A stretch of DNA of 64,000 nucleotides from Thamnaconus septentrionalis (Eukaryota; Chordata; Actinopteri; Tetraodontiformes; Monacanthidae): NCBI GenBank assembly GCA_009823395.1, contig CM020509.1, positions 6,632,001 through 6,696,000 on the forward strand. Reading direction: 5' to 3'. Below the pieces are notes generated by a model. That model worked only from the letters and a program-made list of their open reading frames with translations. It was not told where the DNA came from and ran no database searches. The position numbers and the translations under genes were made by a program. Positions 1-13,009 of this stretch are shown here, piece after piece; position 1 is the first letter of the stretch; each line of letters opens with the position of its first letter.

Positions 1-107
1 TCGCGGTCAGCCAAGGCAGAAAACAAATGTTCTTTCAGGTTCAGTGCTCGGCTAAGTCCTGTAATGCACCAGTCGCAAATGATTATACCGGTAGGCAGTG
101 CCTGTCT

Positions 108-135
108 GCAGCAGCAGCAGCAGCATCAGCAGCAA
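108..135 (+). repeat. (GCA)n trinucleotide repeat
   Basis: GCAGCAGCAGCAGCAGCAT then CAGCAGCA. It yields a short poly-Q run in a 69-codon frame that has no other coding feature. Confidence 0.9.
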
Positions 136-1915
136 GGTAGCGGTGTGTTCAAGGTCGAATTTTGTTACTGCTCAGCAAAAATATTTTCAGTGGATTTTGC
201 GGAAGTCAATCAAAGGTTACATCGTTTTGAAGTGAAGGGTGTAAGACGGAGGTTTCAACAAACAGTTGAATAGTTTTCTATAAACTCCCTGGCAAACATA
301 GAATGGATAAGACAAGAAAGCTCTTTATGGTGTGCTTGTCTGATTTTTCCAGCAGCTTAATCTGAGGCCATCAACGAACCGTGAATGAAGGAATGTGTAT
401 TATTTCGTTATGCACCACCAGTTAAACCATTTAAAAGCCTCGTGACTAAAGAAAAGCACAAAGATATGAAGTCTTCCTGATGTATGAATGAAATGTTTTG
501 AATGTTTTCTCAAGTAATTTCGCGATACGGCCATAGTGGATTTTCTTTCCCCTTTTAGTATTACAAGGTCATAAATTGAGGAATTCAAGATGTGGCTCAT
601 TGATTCTAATTATTATTAACGGTTCTTCCTTGTGCTGGTGTCATCACTTCTGGGAAAGAAATGACTAGATGTTATTTTATACAATATATAAACTCAGTGT
701 TTGTTGAGACAAACATTCCAATGAATTAGCCAGGAATTAATGAAATTAGAAGTTAAAGATATAAAGAAAGGTTATATGTTGTTATGACATCCACAGGCTG
801 AAGGAAAAATGTGGATAAAATGTTGTTGTGTTCTTAAATTGCAACAGGGCGGCTAATTTATATGAGGCTAAATCTATCCTTTCCTTTTGTTTTTCTGTTT
901 TGTTCAAAGTCTCTGAGATAAGCGGGAAAATCCCTGGATAAAACATGATTTATGCATGAACAATGGAACCTAGTATTTAAATAAAAGAAGAGCCAGACAA
1001 GAGAATACTAACAGGCGAAGTCAACAGAGGCGTCCCTGGAAATTTGCACTTGTAGACAAGTTTGTTTTTTTTCTTAAATGTGCATAAGTAGGCAACAAAC
1101 ATTTACAAAATGAAAACAAAATATTCTGCATCCTTTGTAAGAGGGGAAAGCAGTAGTCTGGTTCGAGGGGTCGCTGCAGCAAGCAGTGACAATGTTCTGA
1201 TCAAGGTTACCAATGGCCTCTCAAAAAGGTGCTGATACGGCAACATGCTCAGTCCTTGTACTATGGACCTTTTGCGCAGCCTTTTATTAGCTGTGAGATA
1301 GCAGCTCTGCTGTTTGGCTCTTCTGCTGGTTTTGTATTAAGTGTGGTGTCCCTCAGGTTAAATTCCTGGCCCAAATTTGAATTGCTTCCATACCTTTCAC
1401 ATTGTTTTATTATTCTCAAATATACCACATTCCTCAATATCAGGTGATTTAAAACAAAAAAAAAAAAAAGGAAAAGACTTGGAGAGTGTTTCATTGTCAC
1501 AATTTGAACAGCGATCCTTGACTGAATCTTTTCCTTGCAAAACACCCTTTAAATTGCTGGTAAAACCAATACATGATGCAGATTATTAATGACACGTTAC
1601 TGAATCACCGTGACAAAGGACCACATTCAAAGTAATCTGCTGTGAACCAAAGAATACACCGACAAAATGATTCTCATACATCTAATTATGCTGTGCGCGT
1701 AATTTGCATTTGTAGCTTTGATTTCGTTAAGTGGAAGCAAATAACAAAACACTGTGAGCACACTCTTGGATCACTTTAAACTGTCAGTAGTAGACGGTGC
1801 CAGCATCGCACAATTAGCCAAGTGACAGATTTGCAGTCGGCAGTGCTACGTACTTTGATTAATCATTGCAGAGATAGCAGCTGCTGTTTATGTATTATGG
1901 GACCAAACATTAGAA

Positions 1916-1962
1916 CCTTGACTTCCCTTCCCGCCTCTGTCAGATGGGAAAGGAAGTCAAGG
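1916..1962. repeat. 17-bp inverted repeat (1 mismatch), 13-nt loop
   Basis: CCTTGACTTCCCTTCCC (1916-1932) pairs with GGGAAAGGAAGTCAAGG (1946-1962), one mismatch. Confidence 0.75.
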
Positions 1963-3221
1963 AAGTCAGACAGCAGCATTCACCTTCTCTTTAACCCGAC
2001 ATTTTCACCAACTTTCCCACCATGCCGCGTCAGATAGGATAGTCATTTATTGCACAATTGCATGAGGTCCAAAGAAGTCACTTTTCTGGAAATGCAGGTT
2101 AGGGAGTCTATTTTGAGACAGTTTTTTTTTTTTTTTTTTTTTATCTTTTATGTATTCATTTTTTAGCAAGTGGCCAGCTCCTAGTTTCTAGCCAAGACAT
2201 TTAGGAAAAAATATAAACAAATCCACAGAAAGAAAAATGGAGTGATTTGTTGGAGGTTCAGCCAATGGGAATATTGGGCAGCTTCTTGGCAGCTGGTGGT
2301 TTTTTTCTCACAGCGCTGCTCCAGTTTGTCTTGGGACTTCAATGTTTTGGGACTCCGTAATGACTTGGATAATGAGTGTTGAAATGCCAATCCACTAACG
2401 TGGCTCAACAGAAGGAAACTCGTCCTGCCGAATGAAGCCAACTCTGACTTTTTTTGTTGCATTTCTTTAATGAGAGGCAGTTTGACTTGGCAGAGCGACA
2501 CCGTCGGGGTGTTGCCGTTCTCATGATGATTGGATGCGCGGCGTGATGCTCTTTTCCGCTGCATTCTAAACCAGTTGGCCCAAGTGAAACCCAGCCAGAG
2601 TAATTTTACAGCGGTGCTGAGAACTCCTTCACACGACAGCGAGTGCCCAAATACCCCCGCGCGGAGCCAAGACTCTTTCAACGCTAACCCACTGCACATA
2701 CCGCCTTGAGCAAGACCGCCATAATAGAAAGTCTTCATGTGCACTTGGCAATAACTGACCATGCTACATGAAACTGTGGTGCCCAGAAAGGTTGATGTAT
2801 AGAGCAAATTATCAAGGAGGAGATAAATAAAGTCGTCTCACTTTTATGGGCATCTTTTTCTGTCAGCGAGATGATGGAGCTCAATAGTCCTTTGTCAAGT
2901 CAAGAATTATCACCGAGGGGAGAGGAGTGACCTGTATGGATTGAGTGGAGGTGGGTTGTGGGGTGGGGGCGTAAACAGTGGCATCTATTGATTTTCCCCT
3001 CACTCTGTCAAAGTCATTAAAAACGTAATTGAAGTTCTTTATTGGACGCAGAGTCATATCACTCAGGCACACGGGAGGGTCCACGCCGGGAAGATAAGAC
3101 GTCGTCTCTGTCCCCTCCTTCCTGTCCAGCTACAGTGGAGGAATGGTGGAGATAACTCACAAAGGGGTGGTGGATTAAACATCGGCATCAATATGATATG
3201 ACAAAATGCTGATCCGAGCCC

Positions 3222-3241
3222 TCGCACGGGCCACCGTGCGA
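3222..3241. repeat. 8-bp GC-rich hairpin, 4-nt loop
   Basis: TCGCACGG, loop GCCA, CCGTGCGA. Confidence 0.5.
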
Positions 3242-4312
3242 ATTCATTTATTGTGTCCGCAAGCTCGGCTCCTCACAAGGTCACCATAGATCCTGGGCTC
3301 AGACAGGCAGAGGCGGAGTCCACGGCGTGGCCCCGTGGAGAATCATGTTTAATGATACGCCGCCTGACGTCTCACTCCCCAACGGTTTTCGGCCCGGCGT
3401 CGTCCCCCAACCACGAGTGGAATGATTCATTCAGATGTTTCCACGTGACTGGTCTCGTTGCGGTGGGCTTGAGATGACAGACGACTGTGAGGGGTTTTCC
3501 CTCGGAGACTTGAGTTCAAGTGTAAGGAAAAGATTTAGGTCAATCTGCAACAAAATGACAAACTCCAAAATAAAGTATGGTATCTCCATCTCCTCCGTCC
3601 ATCTATCTTCATGTGACCCGGCACGTCGGATGAAACAATTGCTCAATTTTTTCAGACGTATCCCAGAATCATCCCAGGTGTCCGTCTCTCCAAGATCCCA
3701 TAGAGAGTGTTTAGAAAAGGGGGGGCAGAACCAGTAATGTGATTAGGTGAACTATCTGTCTGTCAATTGAATTCATGATGCCTGGACTTTTCAACAGCTC
3801 CAATAGGCTCAGTGTCAAGGAAAAGCTGAATATGTTGAGAATCTAATTGGAAAGGGACGAATCAGGGCTCCAACTACTCCAACGTACCAACAAATTCACA
3901 ATTGGTAGCAACTTAGTAAAATATCACTTTCATCAGCTACCTCTTTAGAAATGATTGGGCAGGAGAGGAGGAGGATGGAATCTGAGTTGTACCCAGCTCT
4001 TTATGATGGCCAAAACTGAGATTGATTGTTTTAGTCCTGTATATTTTTCTTGATCTTGTACATTGATTATTTATACAAAAGATATTGGAGCGCTTATTTG
4101 AGTGTCTGTGCAAGAAGAACTACAGCTGAGCTCATGACGGGAAACACACCAAAACAATATATGTTTGTATTCAAATGACAAGGCCCTCAGTAGCAATTTA
4201 TTTAGATTTATTCTAGTGTAAGTGAAAACAGGGTTAGACGTGTCAGCTGCACCTTATCTTCATTTGGAGATTGCTGCTTGTTCTGGGATTTTTTTTTTTT
4301 TGTCCAGGAGCT

Positions 4313-4335
4313 GTTTTCTTTTCTTTTCTTTTCTT
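4313..4335 (+). repeat. (TTTTC)n pentanucleotide repeat
   Basis: Four TTTTC units in a T-rich stretch. Confidence 0.85.
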
Positions 4336-5041
4336 GGCATGAAAATAATCGTCCCAAACTCTCAGCACACAAAAAAATTAAAGAGTAAGGATAACAAACT
4401 AACCCCCTCGTAACAAACCCTGCGCCCATTTCACATTTTTTTCTAAAATCTGTGAAGATTTTACATGCTGCCATCGCTTTAAATCTGATCAGCAGTGATC
4501 TGGAACGATATAAATGATGAAAAATTGCACAGCATGTAGGAAGTTTATCCGGCTATGCTTCAGAATCAAAGCGCAGGATAATCGAGTTTTCAGGATTTTT
4601 TGTATTTCTGACACAATACACGAAGAATCACTTTTCAGTCTCCAGCGCAGTTCTTCTCTATTACAGTCACTCCCAACCCACGTCCTCCCTTCTGCCAGTG
4701 CACTGATCCACTGAGGTCAAAGCTGGATGTTTCAGCATGATGATACATCCTGATACACATCCAAGACAAGTAAAAGGAATATAGTTGCGTGTAGTTTTTT
4801 TTTTCTTTCTTGATAACAGTGACAAAAAGTCGATTGCATTTATTTGCATCTGCCTGATGGAGCCGCACCTTTCTGAAACACAAACAAGACCTTTGCGCAC
4901 ATATGTTAAGATGATATTTGAGATAGTGTAGGTCTCCACTACTGTTCATAAACAGTACTTTGCATAAAAAAACATGAACCATTTTCATCTTCCCATCACA
5001 CAGCATGCACACTAATAGTCCCCCACAGTGAATCCATAGTT

Positions 5042-5193
5042 CTCAGCTTGAATTCATTCATCCTTCTTCTATACCCGCTTATTCCTATTCAGGGTCATGG
5101 GGGTCTGCTGGAGCCTATCCCAGCTGTCTTAGGGCGAAGGCAGGGGACACCCTGGACAAGTCGCCAGTTCATCGCAGGGCCTCAGCTTGAATT
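5042..5193 (-). mobile_element. 5'-truncated LINE tail copy (fish RTE/Rex3-like 3' end) with perfect target-site duplication
   Basis: The inserted block (5055-5180) lies between two identical 13-bp copies of CTCAGCTTGAATT (5042-5054 and 5181-5193). That is the mark of target-primed retrotransposition. Read on the minus strand, the block runs from a CTGGCGACTTGTCCAGGGTG core through GCTGGGATAGGCTCCAGC to an AAGCGGGTATAGAAG end with a degenerate GGATGAATG tail. This core is a very common interspersed sequence of fish genomes, and I associate it with RTE/Rex3-type LINE 3' ends that finish in GATG or GGAT repeats. The family name is from memory and less certain than the insertion itself. Only about 126 bp is present, with no coding part, so it is immobile. 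A second copy lies at 36219-36372. Confidence 0.72.
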
Positions 5194-8100
5194 ATATTAG
5201 TTAAATGCCAATAATAATACTTAACAGGAATGATAATGAGAAGAACTGTGTTCTGAAGACAGCAACTCCTCCTCTTAGCTTTCCTCCGCGACACGATAAA
5301 CACGTGGACATGCGAGATCGTGTAAGAACATAAATACATCCCCAATGTTCACTGAAGTACTAAAGCACGACGCTTGTTTTGCAGTGACTCATCTTTTCTC
5401 CTCAATCTCCCATCCTTGACTTGAAACAAGCCCAGCGATGCGTGCGGCCGCCATTACGTGTGTTGCGCTGCCAGCAGTCCTGCCTTGAACCGCAGTTTAA
5501 TTGCTATTAGGGGCACTTTGACAGAGCGTTTGGACACCGCGGAAGAATCTCTTCACGCATCCCGGCGAGCGACGCGTCTCACATCTGCCGTATGCTAAAT
5601 TCATTACCTCCCGTATTCGCCTCCCCTCCCCCTCCCACTGCCCTCCTCCTCCTCCTCACTTCTCTAACTTGCCTTTTTATCTCTATCCTCCACGCAGGCA
5701 CCGTGTCCTCTGGCAGTCTAAGTAGCTCATTGTTGTGGGGAGAATGTGTCTCTCGCGGGAGCCATAGCCAGTCGACGGCGGATTGCCTCGGCGCGCCGCA
5801 TTTTCACACCGCTGTCACTTCCGATGAGGGATAAGAGACGGCGCGTACTTTTGAGACGCGAGCGAAACAAATACGGGGAATTGCGGGAGGGACAGATAAA
5901 AAAAAAAGCAACAACATTTCTTTACATACGCTTGTTCGGGGAGGCGTAACGGAAGGATAAAGTTGTACCAATTCCCACGGTGATTTAGGGACCTTGCTGA
6001 GTGTGTGCCACAGTAATGCATGTACACTGCTGTTTGTCATAGTCAGCGGGCACTAAATGTGAAATATGACTGGCCCGCGTGTGGCTCTGTGTTGCTGTCG
6101 CCGTTGTTGATTTGTCGCTGCGCTGCGGTGTCACAAAGAAAAATTAGTTTTCTCTAATTGACCTTGCAGAGAGTGAGAGCCAATCTGATTCTGACCTTCA
6201 TTTTTTGTTTTTTTGTTTTTTCAGCCAGCGGTGCATAATGGTGACGCGGCTGCACTCAGACAGCGGGTTGCTTTACTACTACATGCATATTTTGCTACCG
6301 CTATAGAGACGAGGCTGTCATGCAGGACAGGAGCCACTTGTGTCACATTTGTTCGAATTATGAGCAAACAGAGAGAGGTAACGAAGACAGTAGGGCCCTT
6401 TAAATAGGTTTACGTCATATTATTTTTGTTTATTTATAGTTTAAAGGACATATTTTGTTGGATTTATTTCAATTAGCTGTCAAGGGAAACTCTCCAGGCT
6501 TACCTAGCCCTGTGTTTACAGCTTTAAAGCATCACACATGTTTGGTAGTGGACTAGAGTGGCTGTGAGATGATGTCAGAGGGTGGTTTTGTGGCAACTAA
6601 TATGTGATCCTGCAAACATGTCATCTTTGTCTCACCGCAACAGCGTCAGCCACGTTTTTTTGGTTTGCTCTTGGAACCTGAAGGCAGTTACAAAAGTTAA
6701 GCAGTTGGACAGTTTGTCCTCATCACTTCCAATTGACTCACTGCTTTATTTTATGCAAACCGCGACAGTCTGTCATCTTCAATGAGGAAATCGTTTTTTT
6801 TTTGTTTGTTTTTTGGGCTTTAATTACGCACTTTGTTTAATTTTTTAGATTTGTTCCTGACTAAATAATTAATTCCAAAAAAAGTGATGAAAGTAGTTGA
6901 TATTTGCCTCCCGTGTTGTTATGGTCCATTAGCTCTTCTTTAGTTGCGATCATGGCAAAGTAAAATAAACTGCAGACTAATTAAGAGAGTAACAGTTTAA
7001 TCCTTCTGTCAAACTTGGTGTGTTTGTTGGAAATTAAAAATATGCACACATTTATCTAAATTTGCAAAATTATGTTGGGGCACGTTTGTCTGAGTTATGA
7101 CATCTCTTTGGTGCATATTACTCGTTTGGCTTTGTTTCAGTTTGTGCTATAAAATTGCACCACTTTGAGGAGCATTTTCTCGAAATTTAACACCGTATCA
7201 CAAGATCCTTTGTCTTCTTCTCTCTCTTTCTTTTGGAGCACCTCTACTGTTCTTATTTTTCCACCAGCCTCCCCAGGAGGAGAAAGTAGAAGAGGTCAAA
7301 ATCTAGATCACTCTGCCTCAGCTTTGGAGCTGCAACAGCCCACAAGCAACACCCATTTTGTCTGTGATCTCTCCCCAATCCCACTGCCTCACAGCAATCC
7401 CCCTCAGCTGCCAGCAAGGTGCATGTGACCCCAGAATGCTGGCCAGCCAATGAACTCCTCGTGCACACAGAGACTCCAGCACCAAAGGGGGGGTTTAACA
7501 GAGAAGAGGAGCTTCTCGCTGTGCTGCTGGAGACTAATCATCAGGCTCATGGGCTTGTCAAGACCTTGTGGTGCAAAACGGGGAGCTAAAAACATCTTAT
7601 GTGAGCAGAAATCAGTGCAGCGCTCTCACTGTAAAGATCAGCGCGTGACCTGCTTTACAATTGCTGCATTCTAGACCAGCAACTTTTCAGAAAAAATACA
7701 AAAATAGACTTTTTCGCCTCAGGGAAAGGTGAGTATATCACTCTGAGGAACAAAGCAAACACACTAACAGTCCAAAGCGTTGTGCCAAATAGGCTACCAA
7801 CAACATGGTGCTGCAGACGTCGCACTAACAAGCTTGGCCAGCCACCTTGGAAATAAATGCCTGCCGCCCTGATTTTTTTTTCACGGTGCCACTGGTTCTT
7901 CCCTCCTTCCTAGAACCGAAGCGGAGAAACATATTGACTTGTTCAGTTCAAACCCCTAAACATTTTTGGAGCGGCGACGCAGTCGGGGAATGAAAACTGC
8001 CGTCGCCTTTTGTCGGTTATGCAGAAAATAACGAGGCGGCTCTCCCTTCAGACGCTGATGGGAAGTCCCACTTAAATCACAGTGCCCCCCAGGATCGCAT

Positions 8101-11100
8101 CAGGACGTGTCTTCCACAGAAAACAAAAACTAAAAAATGAAATAAAAAATCACCTCCAGCTCACTAATGACTACCCATGATCCCTCTCTCCTTCCTCCAC
8201 ATGTTCCACCGGGGAGAGGCAGAGTGGTGCGGGGTGTGCCTGAAGTTTTTCTGCTTACCCCTTATTGCTTTTGCTGCTCAAGACAATATTATTATCTCCA
8301 GCTGCAGGCCTCGGCGCACACAACTTGTAAATAATAAAGCAAGCTGGACAGAAGCCTGTGAGGCCACTGCTAATCCTGGTATTATTCTGCCTTTATTGTT
8401 TCTTTTTGCTCATTATTTCTCATCTCCTCTGGCTGAAGACAACCGGTTAAATTATTTTCACACTATTGTTTTTCTCCCGCCACAAAAGGCCAAATAAGCG
8501 GCGAGGACGGGCAACATCAAGAAACGCCTTTATTCCATTTTGCCCCCTGCTTTCCCTCACTCTTGACCCCCTCAAGGGCCGCCAGGCACCGCGCACTGTC
8601 ACTCCGAGTGTTTGTTGACGCTTGGCTCCCAAACCTAATTGTGGGTAATGTTTTTTTCACCGCATTTTAATTTGCACCTTCCTCCCATTTAAGGAGAACT
8701 TGGGGAATGATGTTGAATGATCTCCTTCCCCCATATCCCCACAGAGTCCCTGGTGGAGGTTTTGTGCGAGCGAGATCCAAACAACTAAACCAGATTGATG
8801 CTTTACTCAAAATCCAATTCTGGTAGTTATAATCAACAATCCAAGCGAAGTTCTGCTGCCTCCAGAGAGCTGAATATTCTGTGTTTGGTGAGAAGCGTGA
8901 CACCCCGGTTCGACTCAAAGAAGCCTCTTCTGGGAGAAATGACTCTGACAAAGCCTGGGGGCAGAGCTAGTTGTTCGCTCCAGTGTGCTCATTGTTACTC
9001 TGAAGGCATCGAGATGTGCAGCTAATGAAACGCTGCAAAGGCTCCCACTATATGGAACATTAGTTCCTGCGCCTCGTGAATAATATCTCCTGCTCGTATG
9101 GCAAACGTGACAGATCTGCTGCGACAGAAAGTACCTTTAAAATACAATTGAATCGGCCCCAAACTAAAAAATTATTGCTATTATTTCCGAGTATTATCGT
9201 ATTCTACGAGGGGAATTTGTCTTTCAGTCTTCATCCTTAAGTTCTTCCGTTGTTCCTCTCATGCAGTTACCATAAAAGAGTTGAAAATGCGTTGCATAAT
9301 TCCATTTTTTATGAATCATTTCTGTACAATTGCAAATGCCCAATGAGCTTGCAAAAGAATAATGTATTTCCCTCATGTCATAATGCAGTGTGGAACACAT
9401 GATGGCTTCGGCGAAACAGCTCCGAGGCTCTCGGCTGCAGGCAGCGCGTCGTAAAAATGCAAAGAAACACTTGTTGTCCTTTGATGTCCTGCAGGTTGCA
9501 GGATAGCAGGGCTGTTATTAACCTCTCTAGGCAAAGGGGCCACAACAGTCCTTCAGAAAAAAAAAACAACATAAACTTCGCCTGGATACTTTCGCTGAAA
9601 TGCCTGCACAGACGCTGCAGAAAAGCACTGAGCTCCTTCGTCTCAGCTGAGAGTTGCTCTCTTCAGGGACCGCAGGCAGCTCCCTGTAAAATCGCAGCAG
9701 CAGCAGCACCAGCAGCAGCAGCAGCAGCAGTGTACAGCAGTGCATAAAACCGCCCAGCTTGTCGCTCCCATCCACCAAGTGTCTGCGGGCTCTTGCCCTG
9801 TCTTCCAACAAGTGGGGCACTGTTTTTCTGCCCTTTTGCTGTATTTCATGCAGTCTCATTCACGGTAAAGTCTGTTAAAAGTGCATTTGTCTGGAAGGGA
9901 CAGATGGAGCATTGGGCCAGTTTTCATCCACGACTGACTCGCTATTGACTCTTTTCTCACCGGCCCCATACATCTTGTCAGGATGTAGAAAGTGCACATT
10001 TGCCACCGACTAAAGAAACTCAGAGCTGTAATATAACTCTGCAGTTGTCCGCCACTGGTCGGTGAACAAAACCAGATCAAAAGTTCCAACAGACCAGAAC
10101 CAAAACTTCTGGGCTTTGGGATTTGATAGATATACTTTGTTCTTGCAGTAAATCTTGTCCGTCCAACTTATTATCCGTTAGATTTTTTAGCTTGTTTTTT
10201 GTTTTCTTTTCTTTGACACTCGATGTTCCACTGTCTCAGGAAGCATTCCACCACCTGGTAGCATAAACATGTTGGTCACGACTGCATTGCTTGAATTACA
10301 TTTGCTATGGAACTCTATAGTACCTGGATTTCCTTGAAACCACGCAATGTGGGGGCGATCGCAATTAACTGTTTTTTTGGTTAGTCTGCTCTGATTTCCT
10401 ACATCCACAGGATTTTGAAAACATTCTAAATGTGGGATGTCGGCTTACCCAATTGAATTTTTTATGTCATGGTATGACAGGTATGTGGCATAAAAAAGAA
10501 CTCCGGCAGCATGATGTGAAACAGCTTGATGTGTGTGGAGTAATGCTAAAGCAGAAATTATACCTGAATGAGAAAGAGATGTGTAGCATTGCCCATATAC
10601 ATACTTTAATGCTTTAATGCTTTATTTAAAATCACTCGCATGCTTTTCTTTCTCAGTGTCAGTCGGACTTAAAAAATCAGTCTGTCCAAACCTAAAATAT
10701 GCTAAATTCAAGATCAGTGGCTTTAAACCTATATCAGAGCAATTTGATTTGTCGTCAGGAACTAATTTGTGTGGTGAAAAAAAAAATTGTCGAGAAATTT
10801 AGGGAAATTTCTCAAGGAATCTGTGCCCACGTTGAACTATAAAGTGAGACAGCAGCTTTACACCACCCCTGGATCATAAATAATTCTCAACATTAAGCCA
10901 AAAACATCTCCAAGAAGATAGAAATCATGTGGATTAACCTGATATACTCCATAAAAGTCTGAAGCAAAGATAATGTCTCTGGGCTGCGAATGCAACGGAG
11001 CCAAAATGTGAGAGAAAAACAGTGATTACAGCTCGCGAAAAGCTGTGAGCTCGGCTCCTCTGTACGTAGGTATAAGATTCACAGCGAACATTGATTTCCC

Positions 11101-12982
11101 ACTGCTGAGTGCAGAGCACATTTAAGGCCTTGGGCTTGTGCTAACTGTGTGACTGTGAAGTAGCGCGGCGCTAACAAAGAGCCTCCAAGCAAGCAAAACA
11201 ACAGATGATGCTCCTTGGTAATTGGCATGTGTGCAAGTGTGCAGGCTAAGCCGCCACATATCATGCTCTCGCTGCAGATTGAGCTGCCTGTGTGGCAACT
11301 TGTTTCCTTCCTTTTGGGATGATGCTGACGCTCTGGTGACATTTTTTCCCCCATTCACCATCCTGTTTGCATTGAAGAAAACAGAGAGAAATAAAAAGCA
11401 GACATTTTGTACTGGCAGAGATGTGAGGGTAATCTGCTAAAACAAAAACGCTGAGCCTGGACAGCCATAATTCTTGATGAAAATAGCTTTACAAGCACGG
11501 ATTGCGCACGCGGAGATGAAGACGTGGGAGTCAGGCCTCGACTTTGTGGGACCGATTGGCAACTGCAGCCGCTATTAGCAGCAAATATTGGCGCCGTCGT
11601 TTGCCACCAATATCTGCTCCTTTTTTAGCATCTGATTCACAAAGCGGCGGATGGCATTTCTCAAAATTTAGTCAGTGCTGCTTGGATTTTAAGACGCACA
11701 AGGATTAAGACAGCTGGATGACGTTAGAAGGAAAGAAAAAATTGAGCCAATACTATTACAACCGGCATCTTTCTTTTGTCAGCCTGTTCCCAGCACTTGA
11801 AGTTAAATCACTTTACTTTTCAGTGATACTCCTGACTCATCATGACAGCCAAATGAATTTAATGACATTTAATAGGGAAGAACTCATCATGGGTCACCAC
11901 GGTAGAACAAACTTTGGTTACCAGGGGAACAAAGTTTGGTGCAGTTAAACAAGAAAATAACGGGATTATATTATTGTAAATTATCTTTTCAAAGTAGTTA
12001 GAAATGGTTCATATAAAAAAGAAATTTCCAATAAAGACTGCAGCATTCGCTGACTAACCTGCGCCGGGTGACTTACAACTCCTTTTGTGACAAGCCGCAT
12101 GGAAGCATTTTCATCCTTCCTCTCCGTCGTGAGAGATAAAAGCAGGTTTATCTTCAAGTTGCCGCTGGGTTTTTGATGTTGTAAAGTCTTCCAGGCATCC
12201 TTGCTGACAGTAAGAAGTACAGTTACATGCCGCAGAGTATAGAAATGGCAGCAGAGATTTACGGCGTGTCACACAGCCAGTGTGTCTCGTGTGTATAAAG
12301 AAAGGAGGAGGTGAGGGGGTGCCATTTTACAGGCAGCCTTCAAAGGCGTACATCTTGTTGAAATGGGGAAAAAAGAGAAGAAGAAGAAGACTTCTGGCAA
12401 AGTAACTGCACCTGTCTCTGTCCTTATAAGGCCTTTGTGCATCTTGTCGCACTTTTCCCATCCCCCATTGTGAAGTGAGCGCCGGCTGGCAGGTCCATTG
12501 ATCTGCTCCGGGGCTGTGATAATTGGGCCATTAAGATCGCAGAAAGACACCCAGCATGTGGTGGAGTTTTCCCAGAGAGTGGACTTCCAAGTCAACTGGC
12601 ATCAGTTGATAAGATTTCTTTATTATGACAACAAACACGTGTTGAAGGACGACGCAGCTCACTGTTGTGCTTTGATTGCTTTTGAATAATAAATAAACAC
12701 TGCGTTCCCCTGAAGATCGCAAAGAACACTTAGATACGAAATAAAGATCACTTGGTCTGCTGCGCACAATTTTCCAATTAAATCGTTGCCTTTACGACCA
12801 CACTCATCGAAGATGAAGCGTTAAATGACTGAAGTATGAGATGAAGTGAAAAGAGATCAGCACTTGAGGCCAAGGCGTGTTCTTGGTTTAAACAAACAGA
12901 AAAAACAAAGAAATTAAATGGACCCAAATGGCAGGTGATTGAAAACCGTGAAAAAGGAATGTAAAAACAAATTATTCAGCCA
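5194..12982. other. Non-coding region with CNE-like stretches
   Basis: No gene is seen. GC and CpG rise around 5400-5860. 8240-8660 reads like a conserved non-coding element, with interleaved AT-rich and GC-rich words including TTTATTG and TAATTGTGGGTAATG. The GCA repeat at 9694 is the only notable microsatellite. Confidence 0.5.
9694..9732 (+). repeat. (GCA)n trinucleotide repeat
   Basis: About 12 GCA/CAG units with one ACC interruption. It creates poly-A, poly-Q or poly-C frames with no other coding support. Confidence 0.93.
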
Positions 12983-13009
12983 GGATGGATGGATGGATGG
13001 ATGGATGGG
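12983..13009 (+). repeat. (GGAT)n microsatellite
   Basis: Six to seven GGAT units. No adjacent LINE-tail core is visible, so it is recorded as a simple repeat only. Confidence 0.92.

Larger units (their letters stand above)
1..5041. other. Non-coding, AT-rich unique DNA
   Basis: No gene is seen. The minus-strand 208-codon frame (2181-2807) has no recognisable domain. The stretch holds an octamer-type ATTTGCAT (1702-1709) near a TAATTATG, the hairpins at 1916 and 3222, T21 at 2122, a CACGTG E-box near 3443 and the TTTTC repeat. Confidence 0.6.

Noticed and set aside
64..273. 69-codon frame with a poly-Q run
   Set aside because: The glutamines come from a GCA microsatellite; no splice or domain support.
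8895..8915. GGTTCGACTC resembling a tRNA B box
   Set aside because: No A box or cloverleaf can be drawn upstream at the right distance.
12983..13009. GGAT repeat as a third LINE-tail end
   Set aside because: No trace of the CTGGCGAC...GGGATAGGCTCC core on either side.
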